Below, in pieces: positions 46,407-55,190 of a DNA stretch of 62,511 bases. Every line of letters starts with the position of its first letter. Within the stretch, counting starts at the first letter, position 1. The stretch lies in the NCBI GenBank assembly GCA_902522525.1, contig CABYVU010000006.1, positions 1 through 62,511 on the forward strand. Direction: 5' to 3'. The DNA comes from an uncultured Pelagibacteraceae bacterium (GTDB lineage Bacteria; Pseudomonadota; Alphaproteobacteria; Pelagibacterales; Pelagibacteraceae). Position numbers and translations under genes: made by a program. The notes below the pieces were generated by a model that was given only the letters and a program-made list of their open reading frames with translations, did not search any database and had not been told where the DNA came from.

Positions 46407-47645
46407 ATGAAAATTAAAAACATTATAATTACATTTGTTTCTGCAATAGCAATTTTATTTTCAACTTCAGTTGTTTCATTTGCAAAAGTTGTTGGTGATA
46501 AAATTATCCTAGGTGCCGCAATTTCTTTAACTGGAAAATATTCATCTAACGGAGTTCACACTCAAAACGGTTATAATATGGCCGTTGATAGAATTAATGA
46601 GATGGGTGGTGTTAAAGTTGGAGGAAAAACTTACAAGTTTGATATTATCTATTACGATGATGAGTCAAATCCAAAAAGAGCAGCACAACTTGCAGAAAGA
46701 TTAATTTCACAGGATGGTGTTGAGTTTATGCTTGGGCCATACAGTTCAGGTTTAACAAAAGCAATTGCGCCTGTAACAGAGAAATATGGTGTTCCAATGG
46801 TTGAAGCTAATGGTGCATCAAGATCTTTATTTACTAAAGGTTATAAATATTTATTTGCAGTGCTCGCGCCAGCAAACTTATATTTAGATGTTGCAATTGA
46901 AACAGCCGTAGCGCTGAATGGTGGAAAAGGTGTAAGAATTGCTCAAGCTTTCGAGCAAGATGCATTCTCACAAGACGTTAGATTAGGAATTCTAGATGCA
47001 GCAGAAAGAACTGGATCTAAAATCATAATTGATGACAAACTACCAAAAGAGCTAAATGATATGGCTGCAACTTTAGCAAAAGTTAAAGCTGTTAAGCCAG
47101 ATGTATTAGTTGTATCGGGTCACACAAAAGGTGCATTAACTGCAATCAGACAAATTGCTGAAATGAAAGTTGATGTTCCAATGTTAGCAATGACACACTG
47201 TGATGCTGCAAAATTATCTAAGCAACATGGTAAGAACTCACAATACGCACTATGTGCATCTCAGTGGCATAAAACATTAACTTACAAAGATGATTTCTTC
47301 AAAGACGGTATGACATATGCTGCAGACTTTGAGAAATTATTTGGTTATGATCCGCCATATCAATCAGCAGAATCATCAGCTGCTTTATTAGTATTCAAAG
47401 ATGCATTTGAAAGAGCAAATACTTTTGATCAAAAGAAAGTAAGAGATGCTCTTGCAGCTACTAATATGCAAACATTCTATGGAAATATTAAGTTTGCCGA
47501 AGGTGGTCAGAATGTTGACAAACCAATGGTACTTTTCCAAGTAATGTGTGATGACGCAGGAAAATGTGAAAATAAAGTTGTAGCTCCATTGAAATGGGCT
47601 TCAGCAGAATTAATTCACCCAATTCCTAAGTGGTCTGAAAGATAA
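46407..47645 (+). CDS. Branched-chain amino acid-type ABC transporter, periplasmic binding protein
   Basis: A 412-residue type 1 binding protein (Peripla_BP_6). A Sec signal peptide (IIITFVSAIAILFSTSVVSFA, cleavage after SFA at about residue 27) precedes KIILGAAISLTGKYSSNG, YYDDESNPKRAAQLAERLI and LGPYSSGLTKAIAPVTEKY. The ligand may be Leu/Ile/Val, another amino acid or an amide, since this family is broad. It has a strong ribosome binding site and is followed by an intrinsic terminator at 47661-47688 before the permease genes, which would give more binding protein than permease. Confidence 0.93.
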   Translation: MKIKNIIITFVSAIAILFSTSVVSFAKVVGDKIILGAAISLTGKYSSNGVHTQNGYNMAVDRINEMGGVKVGGKTYKFDIIYYDDESNPKRAAQLAERLISQDGVEFMLGPYSSGLTKAIAPVTEKYGVPMVEANGASRSLFTKGYKYLFAVLAPANLYLDVAIETAVALNGGKGVRIAQAFEQDAFSQDVRLGILDAAERTGSKIIIDDKLPKELNDMAATLAKVKAVKPDVLVVSGHTKGALTAIRQIAEMKVDVPMLAMTHCDAAKLSKQHGKNSQYALCASQWHKTLTYKDDFFKDGMTYAADFEKLFGYDPPYQSAESSAALLVFKDAFERANTFDQKKVRDALAATNMQTFYGNIKFAEGGQNVDKPMVLFQVMCDDAGKCENKVVAPLKWASAELIHPIPKWSER

Positions 47646-47660
47646 TTAAAAATAATATTA

Positions 47661-47688
47661 GCCCCCTAGCAATAGGGGGCTTTTTTTT
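47661..47688 (+). terminator. Rho-independent terminator after the Liv binding protein gene
   Basis: GCCCCCT (47661-47667), loop AGCAAT, AGGGGGC (47674-47680), then T8 (47681-47688). A 7-bp stem with six G-C pairs in this AT-rich DNA stands out. It lies between the binding protein and livH, so permease transcripts need read-through or a promoter just upstream of 47707. Confidence 0.93.
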
Positions 47689-47706
47689 ATATAGCATTAA
47701 GAAATA

Positions 47707-48600
47707 ATGGATTTTTTAATTTTCCAAGTTCCGATGTTAACTTTACAAGCCGTGCTAGATGGTTTGTTACTTGGAATTTTATTTGCTTTAATTGCTTATG
47801 GAATGGCTCTCCAATGGGGAGTAATGAATATAATTAATATTGCACAAGGTGATTTAGTTATATTAGGAGGATACATTGCATACTTTATGTATCTGTATGG
47901 AATTCATCCCGCATGGGGAGTAATAGTTTCACCAATAATAATGTATTTTGTTGGTGTAATAATTTATAAACTGGTAATTAATAAAGTAGTTGATAGAGAT
48001 CTATTCATTTCGATTTTAGCAACTTTTGGAATTAGTATCTTATTCATGCAACTAATGAACTTTGCATTTGGTGCAGATGTCGTCCTTGCAAACTCAGGAT
48101 ATGGTACAACAATGCTGTTTGATAACTCTGTTACATTGCCAAACTCAAAGATTTTTTCAGCATTTATAAGTATTTTGTTTGCTATTGGACTTGTGATTTA
48201 TATGAAAAAATCTAAGCTTGGAAGAGCTATTAGAGCTACGGCCCAAAATGCTAGAGCTGCAAAAATATTAGGCGTAGACACTGAAAAAGTTTATGCGGCA
48301 ACTTTTGGAATAAATGCTGCTCTTTGTGGAGTAGCTGGAGCACTTATTTCTATTACATTTACTATACACCCTTATATGGGCTTACCTTACACAATTAGAT
48401 CTTTTATGATTGTAATTGTTGCTGGACTTGGAAATTTACCTGGTGTTGCAATGTCAGGTATGAGTTTAGGAGTATTTGAGGAGTTTGCAGATTACATTTT
48501 AGGAACAGAATTTAGAATTGGATCAGTATTTTTACTATTAGTTTTAATACTTGTTTATAGAAGATTTAAACTCTCAAGAAAAAGAGAATATCTAAAATAA
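47707..48600 (+). CDS. livH: Liv-type ABC transporter permease, LivH
   Basis: A 297-residue inner-membrane permease with about eight transmembrane segments. The AYGMALQWGVMNIINIAQGDLVILGGYIAY stretch is the LivH N-terminal signature, and the cytoplasmic coupling loop (GRAIRATAQNARAAKILGVDTEKVY) contacts the ATPase. It is the first gene of permease unit 1 and overlaps livM by 1 nt. Confidence 0.93.
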   Translation: MDFLIFQVPMLTLQAVLDGLLLGILFALIAYGMALQWGVMNIINIAQGDLVILGGYIAYFMYLYGIHPAWGVIVSPIIMYFVGVIIYKLVINKVVDRDLFISILATFGISILFMQLMNFAFGADVVLANSGYGTTMLFDNSVTLPNSKIFSAFISILFAIGLVIYMKKSKLGRAIRATAQNARAAKILGVDTEKVYAATFGINAALCGVAGALISITFTIHPYMGLPYTIRSFMIVIVAGLGNLPGVAMSGMSLGVFEEFADYILGTEFRIGSVFLLLVLILVYRRFKLSRKREYLK

Positions 48601-49649
48601 TGAACAAAAATACTATTTTATATGGTGCTATTTTAATATTTGGTATTGCTGCACCGTTTATTTTTCCAGCATTTAAAGTCCAATTATCAATCCTTTGTAT
48701 TTTAATAATTCTAGCTATAACTTGGAACGTCCAAGGTGGTGAAATGGGTTATAATACTTTTGGAAATATTTTGTTTTATGGACTGGGAATGTATTTATGC
48801 GCCTCAGTTCAAGTAGGAATGTTTTTTCCTTTAGGAGAGTGGACCGAGGGTGGTGGAGAAAAAACTTTTGTTCATACTCCTGCTCAATTTTTTCAAGGTT
48901 TTGCAGTAGGCTTGGCAGTCGCAGCGGTAGTCCCAGCAATTATAGCTGGTTTAATTGGTTATTCAATTTTAGGTTTAAGAGGACATTACTTTGCAATTTG
49001 CACATTGGGTTTAGGGGTTGCAGCTGGAGAAATTTCTGGTGGAATAGAAATCATTGGAGCAGGACAAGGTTTTACAACACCACCATTTCCTAATGTTGAC
49101 AGGTTAGAAGCAAGAGGTGAGTTTTTCTACTTTTGTAGTTTTATAGTTTTGGTATTCACGTTTCTTGCAGTTAAAGCAATTTATTCAACAAGATTTAAAC
49201 TTGTTCTTAATGCAATTAGAGATAACGAAGATAAGGCTGAAGCAATGGGAATTCAAACAATGAAATATAAAATTATTGGTTGGATGATCTCTGCATTTTT
49301 CTGTGGATTGGCTGGAGGTATCATGGGCGGACTAGTTGGATATATAGACTCAACCGATGTTGCGTTTGATGGAAGAGAAATGGGAGTATTTATGGTCTTG
49401 ATGGCTATACTTGGAGGCAAAGGAACTTTGTGGGGCCCAGTAATTGGTGCAACTTTATTTCATATTTTTAAAGAAGGTTTTTGGACTTTCTTCTTAGGTT
49501 GGCAGTATGTTGCTCTTGGGGTTTTGATTGTTGTAATTGTTATCTATTTCCCAGAGGGGATTATGGGTTGGTTGAGAGAAAAGTATCCAGAGAGATTTGG
49601 TGAAGTTGTGGATGAAGCAGATCGGAAAGCACAGGTTACACTTAAATGA
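48600..49649 (+). CDS. livM: Liv-type ABC transporter permease, LivM
   Basis: A 349-residue permease. ITWNVQGGEMGYNTFGNILFYGLG replaces the usual NLxxGYAGxxSLG type element, while LRGHYFAICTLGLGVAAGEISGG and the coupling loop LNAIRDNEDKAEAMGIQT are well conserved. It is paired with LivH, overlapping it by 1 nt, and overlaps livG by 4 nt (ATGA). Confidence 0.92.
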   Translation: MNKNTILYGAILIFGIAAPFIFPAFKVQLSILCILIILAITWNVQGGEMGYNTFGNILFYGLGMYLCASVQVGMFFPLGEWTEGGGEKTFVHTPAQFFQGFAVGLAVAAVVPAIIAGLIGYSILGLRGHYFAICTLGLGVAAGEISGGIEIIGAGQGFTTPPFPNVDRLEARGEFFYFCSFIVLVFTFLAVKAIYSTRFKLVLNAIRDNEDKAEAMGIQTMKYKIIGWMISAFFCGLAGGIMGGLVGYIDSTDVAFDGREMGVFMVLMAILGGKGTLWGPVIGATLFHIFKEGFWTFFLGWQYVALGVLIVVIVIYFPEGIMGWLREKYPERFGEVVDEADRKAQVTLK

Positions 49650-50386
49650 GTATTTTAGAGGTAAATAATGTCAGTAAGTCATTTGGTGGGGTAAAAGCTA
49701 ATGTTGACATATCCATGTCAGTTGAAAAAGGAAAAATCGTAGGTTTAATTGGTCCAAATGGATCAGGAAAAACTACATTGTTTAATTCTATAGTTGGAAC
49801 ATATCCTATAGATCAAGGGTCAATTAAATTTAATGGTAAAGAAGTATCTGAATTACCAGTTCCAGTAATAGCTAAACTTGGTTTGCTTAGAACTTTCCAG
49901 CAAACAAGAATTTATGGAAAATTGAATTGCGTAGACAATATGCTTATAAGTCATAAAGCAAGCGATGAAAGTTTAGTTTCTATATTTTCCCAGATACCTC
50001 AAAATCTTACAGAAAAAGCTGAAAATTTATTAAATTTTGTCGGATTATATCAAAAAAGAAAACTAAGAGCTGGAGATTTATCATTTGGTCAGCAGAAATT
50101 ATTAGAATTAGCAATGGCATTAATGAATGAGCCTGAGATGTTATTACTGGACGAACCGACTGCAGGTATCAACCCTACATTAATAAATGGAATTATTGAT
50201 AGATTGATAAAAGTAAATCAAGATTTTGGAATTACTCTACTTGTTATTGAGCATAATATGAGAGTAATAATGCAATTAGCTGAAAGCATCTTTTGTCTTG
50301 CACATGGAAAAATGCTTGCAAATGGAACACCTGACGAAATTAAAAATGACAAGCGTGTTATTGACGCTTATTTAGGAGCTCAATAA
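49646..50386 (+). CDS. livG: Liv-type ABC transporter ATPase, LivG
   Basis: A 246-residue ATPase with Walker A GPNGSGKTTLFN, signature LSFGQQKLLELA (DLSFGQQ instead of LSGGQQ), Walker B MLLLDEPTAGINP and H-loop His in VIEHNMRVIM. LRTFQQTRIY is the Q-loop region of LivG. The 1-nt overlaps with its neighbours place it firmly in the operon. Confidence 0.94.
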   Translation: MSILEVNNVSKSFGGVKANVDISMSVEKGKIVGLIGPNGSGKTTLFNSIVGTYPIDQGSIKFNGKEVSELPVPVIAKLGLLRTFQQTRIYGKLNCVDNMLISHKASDESLVSIFSQIPQNLTEKAENLLNFVGLYQKRKLRAGDLSFGQQKLLELAMALMNEPEMLLLDEPTAGINPTLINGIIDRLIKVNQDFGITLLVIEHNMRVIMQLAESIFCLAHGKMLANGTPDEIKNDKRVIDAYLGAQ

Positions 50387-51171
50387 TGGCAAATCAATAT
50401 GAAGTTCTTGGTAAAGCTCCTGGAGCAGAGGATTTAAAAAAACTATCGTCAGAAAATGTTCACTTAACTATCAAGGGTTTATCAGCTGGCTATGGTAAGA
50501 TGGAAATTTTACACAATTTTGATTTGTTTGTAAGTAAAGCACAATCTCTCTGTTTGATTGGTCCTAATGGTGCAGGAAAATCAACTATACTTCATTCAAT
50601 ATATGGTTTTACAAATATCTTTTCAGGAAAAATAGAAATTGATGGAAAAGAAATAACTAACCTCAGCCCTGCAGAAAAACTTAAGTCTGAGGGGATAGCA
50701 TATATTCTACAGGATAATTCGGTTTTTCCAGATATGACTGTAGAAGAAAATCTTCTAATGGGTGGATATATTAAAGATAAAACAGAGGAGTCTTTTGAAG
50801 AAGCAGAAAGAGTTCTTCAAAAATATGAAAGATTAAGAAACAGAAGAAATCAACCTGCAAAAGTATTATCTGGAGGAGAAAGACGACTATTAGAAATTTC
50901 TCGAGCTTTAGTTATGAAACCTTCTATCTTGCTTGTTGATGAACCATCAATTGGGCTTGAGCCTAGATACATTCAAATGGTTTTTGAGATTTTAGATGAT
51001 CTTCAAAAAAATGAGAAAAAAACAATTATATTGGTAGAGCAAAATGCCAAAAAAGGTTTAGAGTTTGCTGATATTGGTTATGTTTTAGTTTCAGGAGAAA
51101 CAGCTATTGCAGGCAAAGGAGATGATCTTTTAAATAATCCAGATGTCGGCCGTCTATTCTTAGGCGGTTAA
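50386..51171 (+). CDS. livF: Liv-type ABC transporter ATPase, LivF
   Basis: A 261-residue ATPase with Walker A GPNGAGKSTILHS, signature VLSGGERRLLEIS, Walker B ILLVDEPSIGLEP and VEQNAKKGLEFAD typical of LivF. It carries an N-terminal extension of about 28 residues before the first strand that ordinary LivF proteins lack. It overlaps azlC by 1 nt. Confidence 0.93.
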   Translation: MANQYEVLGKAPGAEDLKKLSSENVHLTIKGLSAGYGKMEILHNFDLFVSKAQSLCLIGPNGAGKSTILHSIYGFTNIFSGKIEIDGKEITNLSPAEKLKSEGIAYILQDNSVFPDMTVEENLLMGGYIKDKTEESFEEAERVLQKYERLRNRRNQPAKVLSGGERRLLEISRALVMKPSILLVDEPSIGLEPRYIQMVFEILDDLQKNEKKTIILVEQNAKKGLEFADIGYVLVSGETAIAGKGDDLLNNPDVGRLFLGG

Positions 51172-51875
51172 TGATAAACCTAAAATATTTTATCAAAGGA
51201 ATAGTCTGCTCAAAAAAATTTGATAGCCCAGCAATTGCATTAGGGGCTAGCTTCATTGCTATTGGTGCCTTATTAAAAAATTTAGGGTTAAATATACAAG
51301 AAAGTATTTTTTCAACATTTTTAACCTATGCCCTTCCAGGATCATTAGTGATGGCGGAATCAATGTTAATTGGTGCGTCACTTGTAAATATTTTTTTAGC
51401 AGTATGGTTGGTAAATTCTAGACTATTTCCAATGACAGTTTCAATTATGCCATTACTTAAACATGATAGCCAACCAAGATGGAAATATTATATATCTTGT
51501 CACTTTGTAGCTGTTTCGTCGTGGTTGATTTTAAAAAGTAATTATGAGGAAATTGATAGGAAATATAGAATAGATTTTTGGATTGGTATAGGAACAGCCA
51601 CTTGGCTAATTGCCATTTTTTCAACAGTATTAGGATTTTATGCCGCCGACTTTTTAAGTAAAGATATGATAATTGGACTTGCAATAGTAAATCCAATTTA
51701 TTTTATGTGTGCAATGATAGGAGTAATGAAAACTATACAACTTTCTTCTGCCATTATCCTGGGCGCATTTTTAGGTCCAATTTTTTATTTTTTTTCACCA
51801 GAATGGAGTGTTTTACTTGGTGGGTTGGTAGCTGGTTCAATTGCTTACTTTATAGGAGAGGTTTATGACAGCTAA
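51171..51875 (+). CDS. azlC: AzlC-family branched-chain amino acid exporter, large subunit
   Basis: A 234-residue membrane protein with about six to seven hydrophobic segments. The DSPAIALGASFIAIGALLKNLGLN start, FLTYALPGSLVMAESMLIGAS and NSRLFPMTVSIMPLL follow the AzlC/YgaZ pattern. With AzlD it forms an exporter for branched-chain amino acids or analogues. It is embedded between livF (1-nt overlap) and azlD (11-nt overlap), so an import system and an export system share one transcript. Confidence 0.87.
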   Translation: MINLKYFIKGIVCSKKFDSPAIALGASFIAIGALLKNLGLNIQESIFSTFLTYALPGSLVMAESMLIGASLVNIFLAVWLVNSRLFPMTVSIMPLLKHDSQPRWKYYISCHFVAVSSWLILKSNYEEIDRKYRIDFWIGIGTATWLIAIFSTVLGFYAADFLSKDMIIGLAIVNPIYFMCAMIGVMKTIQLSSAIILGAFLGPIFYFFSPEWSVLLGGLVAGSIAYFIGEVYDS

Positions 51876-52191
51876 TATTGTTTTAGCAATTTTAGTAACT
51901 TCTCTTGCAACTTATATTTCAAGATTTCTTGGTGCTTTAACTTCAGAAAAGATAGGAGAGACATCTAAAATTTATAAATGGTTTAATTGTGTAGCATATT
52001 CAACTCTTGCAGCTTTAATCTCAAGAATGTTAATTTTCCCATCTGGAGATCTTTCAGATGTACATTATATTTTAAGGATAATTGTCATTTTATTATCAAT
52101 ATTAATTTTTTATGTCACTAAAAGAAATTTAGTTTATCCAACCATATTATCTGCTATAATTTTGGCTACATTAAATAGTTTTGCTGTATGA
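51865..52191 (+). CDS. azlD: AzlD-family branched-chain amino acid exporter, small subunit
   Basis: A 108-residue protein with about four hydrophobic segments. LVTSLATYISRFLGAL is the AzlD/YgaH N-terminal pattern (usually TYxxRxxP), followed by FNCVAYSTLAALISRM. It overlaps azlC by 11 nt and the pentapeptide gene by 4 nt (ATGA). Confidence 0.85.
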   Translation: MTANIVLAILVTSLATYISRFLGALTSEKIGETSKIYKWFNCVAYSTLAALISRMLIFPSGDLSDVHYILRIIVILLSILIFYVTKRNLVYPTILSAIILATLNSFAV

Positions 52192-52694
52192 AAAAACTTT
52201 TTTTTATTATATTTTTTCTAATACTTTCTAGTAATGCAAATGCTGGATGTGATGATCCAATAGCTGATGGAGTAGACTATTCTAAATGTAAATTTTCAGA
52301 TGGTCAGGATTTACAAGGAACCTTTCTTCCTAACTCTAATCTCTCATTTGCTAGTTTTATTCAAGTAAATTTTGATAAAAGTATAATGATGAATTCAGAT
52401 TTAACATTTGGAACTTTTTCAGAGTCGTCTTTCATAAGAGCTAATTTATATGAGTCAAATTTAGGTGGTGGAAATTTTGAGCAATCAAATTTTACAAGTG
52501 CTAACTTAACTAGAGTAGATTTTACAGGTTCTACTCTCATAGATGCAAATTTTCAGAATTCCAATTTAATGGAGGCAAACTTTACGTCATCTAATATTTT
52601 AAATGCAAATTTCGATGGTGCGAATTTAATTGGCGCTACTTGGACAATGGGAGAAATTTGTGGACCAGAGTCTATAGGTATTTGTAATAAATAA
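52188..52694 (+). CDS. Secreted pentapeptide-repeat protein
   Basis: A 168-residue protein with a Sec signal peptide (FFIIFFLILSSNANA, cleavage after ANA, before GCDDP). The mature part is made of about 20 consecutive A(N/D)LxX-type pentapeptides (SNLSF, ANLYE, SNFTS, ANLTR, SNLME, ANFTS, ANLIG), predicting a right-handed quadrilateral beta-helix in the periplasm. Pairs of Cys at both ends (GCDD...SKCKF, EICGPESIGIC) could form disulfides capping the helix. The function is unknown. Position between azlD and the glutarate hydroxylase links it to the amino acid unit. Confidence 0.88.
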   Translation: MKKLFFIIFFLILSSNANAGCDDPIADGVDYSKCKFSDGQDLQGTFLPNSNLSFASFIQVNFDKSIMMNSDLTFGTFSESSFIRANLYESNLGGGNFEQSNFTSANLTRVDFTGSTLIDANFQNSNLMEANFTSSNILNANFDGANLIGATWTMGEICGPESIGICNK

Positions 52695-52698
52695 ATTC

Positions 52699-53619
52699 GT
52701 GAAGAATCTTCTTAAATTAGATGGATTTGAAATTTCCTTTCATGAAAAATCTAAGAGGATAATAAATATAAAAATTGAGGATCAAATTATTGATCGATTA
52801 GTGTTTCCGTTTAAAAAATTTAATATTACAGCATTAGAATATAAACCATTTACAAGGTTCACTATTGCAAAAAGTTTAGATGAAACTGCATCTAATAAAT
52901 TAAGTAATTTTTTAAACGAAATTATTAAAGATAGAGATACTGGTTGTTTTATAATTGGTCCAAAAAACAATTCTTCTAAAATAGATCAAACATTTTTAGT
53001 TAAACTATCAACTGCAATTACTCACTTAATTGGAAATCCAAATCACGACTCAATGGCTGGAAAATATTATGCAAGGTTTCACGTTAAACATGAAGATAAT
53101 AGCGACTCATATCTTCGTAAGGCATATATAAATATGGATTTACATACTGATGGAACATATGTACGAGAAATAACTGATTGGATATTAATGTCAAAGCTAG
53201 AGGAGGAGAATGTGATTGGTGGAGAGACTGCTTTACTACATCTTGATGATTGGGAACATTTGTCTGATCTCTCAGATGACAAAATTGGACAGCAAAATTT
53301 TATTTGGGGATCTCCAAAAAGTAAAAATATTGATTATAAAGTTGAACACCCTGTGTTTTCAAAAGATAGAGATGGAAAACCTATTATTTCTTACATCGAT
53401 CAATTTCCTGAACCAAAAAATATGGATCAAGGACTGTTTTTACAAAGATTATCTGATGCTCTTGAGGGTAGTAAAAATAAGATAATCACATCTTTACCAG
53501 TTGGTAGCGCTGTTGTGGCGAATAATTATTTCTGGCTACATGGTCGAAAACCTTTTAAAGAAAATAAAAATTTATCAAGAGAATTACTAAGAATAAGAGG
53601 TTCCTTTTTTAACAATTAA
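52699..53619 (+). CDS. glaH: Glutarate 2-hydroxylase (CsiD/GlaH family, 2-oxoglutarate/Fe(II) dioxygenase)
   Basis: A 306-residue protein that matches the CsiD family along its length by recall: GKYYARFHVK then NSDSYLR, MDLHTDGTYVREITD, LLHLDDWEHL, HPVF, SYIDQFPEPK and NNYFWLHGR. The Fe(II) ligands would be His149, Asp151 and His281. Arg300 sits 19 residues after the last His, as in E. coli CsiD (His292/Arg311). CsiD converts glutarate to L-2-hydroxyglutarate in lysine degradation. The start is GTG. In E. coli lhgO and gab genes follow, but here proC-like and Liv transporter genes do, so the physiological route may differ. Confidence 0.88.
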   Translation: MKNLLKLDGFEISFHEKSKRIINIKIEDQIIDRLVFPFKKFNITALEYKPFTRFTIAKSLDETASNKLSNFLNEIIKDRDTGCFIIGPKNNSSKIDQTFLVKLSTAITHLIGNPNHDSMAGKYYARFHVKHEDNSDSYLRKAYINMDLHTDGTYVREITDWILMSKLEEENVIGGETALLHLDDWEHLSDLSDDKIGQQNFIWGSPKSKNIDYKVEHPVFSKDRDGKPIISYIDQFPEPKNMDQGLFLQRLSDALEGSKNKIITSLPVGSAVVANNYFWLHGRKPFKENKNLSRELLRIRGSFFNN

Positions 53620-53636
53620 GTGTAGAAAATACACTA

Positions 53637-54407
53637 ATGAAACTTGGATTTATAGGAACCGGCAAAATTACTTCAGCAGTAGTGACGGGTATATGTAATT
53701 CTAAAATCAAGTATTCTAAAATTATTGTATCCGAAAGAAATAAAAAAATTTCAAAACAATTAAAAAAAAGTTTCAAAAAAATTTATATTGCAAAAAATAA
53801 TCAAGATATTGTTAATGACTGTAACTGGATTTTTCTAGCAGTAACACCTACTGTTGCAAATCAAATTATACATAAGTTAAAATTTAAAAAAAGTCAGGTA
53901 ATTGTAAGTTTCATATCAACAATGAATCTTCAAAATATTAAGAAAGCTGTAAAAGTAAAAGCAAATATTTCGAGAGTAATTCCTTTACCACCTATCTCTC
54001 TTAAAAAAGGACCAATTCCTATTTTTCCACCAAACAGAAAAGTTAAAAACTTTTTTAAACATCTAGGAACAGTTGTTGAAATTAAAAATGAAAAATTATC
54101 TAAAAATTTTTGGTCAACATCTGGAATGATGGCACCTTTTTATGAATTATTAAGAACAATGTCTGAATGGTTAAATGAAAAGGGAATTCAAAAAGACCAA
54201 GCTCAGAGATATATAACATCTCTTTTTTTAGCACTTTCTGAAGATGCTGTAGTTAATTCTAACAAAGATTTAAAAATACTTGTCAAAGACTCTCAAACAC
54301 CAAAAGGATTAAATGAGCAAGGTGTAAATGAATTAAAAAAAGCTGGTTTCTATAAAGCTACTAACAAAACTCTAAGTAGTATTCTTAAAAGATTAAATAA
54401 AGTATAA
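53637..54407 (+). CDS. Pyrroline-5-carboxylate reductase-family protein (ProC-like)
   Basis: A 256-residue protein. KLGFIGTGKITSAVVTGI is the NAD(P) motif of ProC and the C-terminal helical dimer domain (residues 160-255) contains the DAVVNSN and SQTPKGLNEQGV segments that match the conserved P5C-reductase C-terminus (SPGGTT equivalent is DSQTPKG). FISTMNLQNI replaces the usual AGI stretch. It is divergent, so a substrate other than P5C, for example a cyclic imine from lysine or a related amino acid, is possible. It lies 17 nt after glaH and 6 nt before livG2. Confidence 0.78.
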   Translation: MKLGFIGTGKITSAVVTGICNSKIKYSKIIVSERNKKISKQLKKSFKKIYIAKNNQDIVNDCNWIFLAVTPTVANQIIHKLKFKKSQVIVSFISTMNLQNIKKAVKVKANISRVIPLPPISLKKGPIPIFPPNRKVKNFFKHLGTVVEIKNEKLSKNFWSTSGMMAPFYELLRTMSEWLNEKGIQKDQAQRYITSLFLALSEDAVVNSNKDLKILVKDSQTPKGLNEQGVNELKKAGFYKATNKTLSSILKRLNKV

Positions 54408-54413
54408 TTTTAT

Positions 54414-55190
54414 ATGCAGCAAGCTTCAAACATTCTGCAAATTGATAACTTATCAAAATATTTTGGTGGTTTGGCAGCTGTATCAAATTGCTCATTAAAA
54501 ATAAAAGAAGGTTCAATTACAGGAATAATTGGTCCCAATGGATCAGGCAAAACCACTCTATTTAATCTTATAGCAGGCAATCTCAAATCATCAGATGGAA
54601 AAGTATTATTTAATAAAGAAGATATAACAAACGTTCCATCTCATGAGCTTTTCTCAAAAGGTTTACTTAGAACCTTTCAAATAGCTCACGAGTTTTCAAA
54701 TATGACTGTCCTTGAAAATTTAATGATGGTACCAGGTAACCAAACAGGGGAAATTTTAATAAATGCCCTTTTAAAACCAAATTTAATTAAAAAAGAGGAA
54801 GATATAATTAGAGCAAAAGCATACGAAGTAACTGAATTTTTAAATCTTAAACATCTAGCAAATGAACGTGCTGGTAATTTATCCGGAGGGCAAAAAAAGT
54901 TGCTAGAACTTGGAAGAACAATGATGGTGGATGCAAAGCTTGTTTTATTAGATGAGGTTGGAGCAGGGGTTAATAGAACATTATTAAAAGACCTAGGAAC
55001 AGCAATTTTAAGACTTAACAAAGAAAAAAACTATACTTTTTGTATGATTGAACATGATATGGATTTTATAAGCAGAATGTGTGATCCAGTTATTGTAATG
55101 TCAGAAGGCTCTGTTCTTTTTGAGGGAACTTCAGATGAAGTTAAGAAAAACGAAAAAGTTATAGATAGTTATTTAGGAAGAAAGAAGTAA
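54414..55190 (+). CDS. livG: Liv-type ABC transporter ATPase, LivG of the second system
   Basis: A 258-residue ATPase: Walker A GPNGSGKTTLFNL, signature NLSGGQKKLLELGR, Walker B LVLLDEVGAGVNR (DEV, where most have DEP) and H-loop IEHDMDFIS. LRTFQIAHEFSNMTVLENLM is the LivG Q-loop region. It begins the second transporter, whose order is G-F-H-M, unlike the first (H-M-G-F). The next gene starts immediately after the stop. Confidence 0.92.
   Translation: MQQASNILQIDNLSKYFGGLAAVSNCSLKIKEGSITGIIGPNGSGKTTLFNLIAGNLKSSDGKVLFNKEDITNVPSHELFSKGLLRTFQIAHEFSNMTVLENLMMVPGNQTGEILINALLKPNLIKKEEDIIRAKAYEVTEFLNLKHLANERAGNLSGGQKKLLELGRTMMVDAKLVLLDEVGAGVNRTLLKDLGTAILRLNKEKNYTFCMIEHDMDFISRMCDPVIVMSEGSVLFEGTSDEVKKNEKVIDSYLGRKK

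Noticed and set aside
48797..49093. Open frame of 98 codons inside livM in another frame
   Set aside because: Arg/Ser/Phe/Trp-rich composition unlike the other proteins; livM explains the sequence.
53620..53634. GTGTA/TACAC inverted repeat before the ProC-like gene
   Set aside because: Five base pairs in a 17-nt gap, likely chance.
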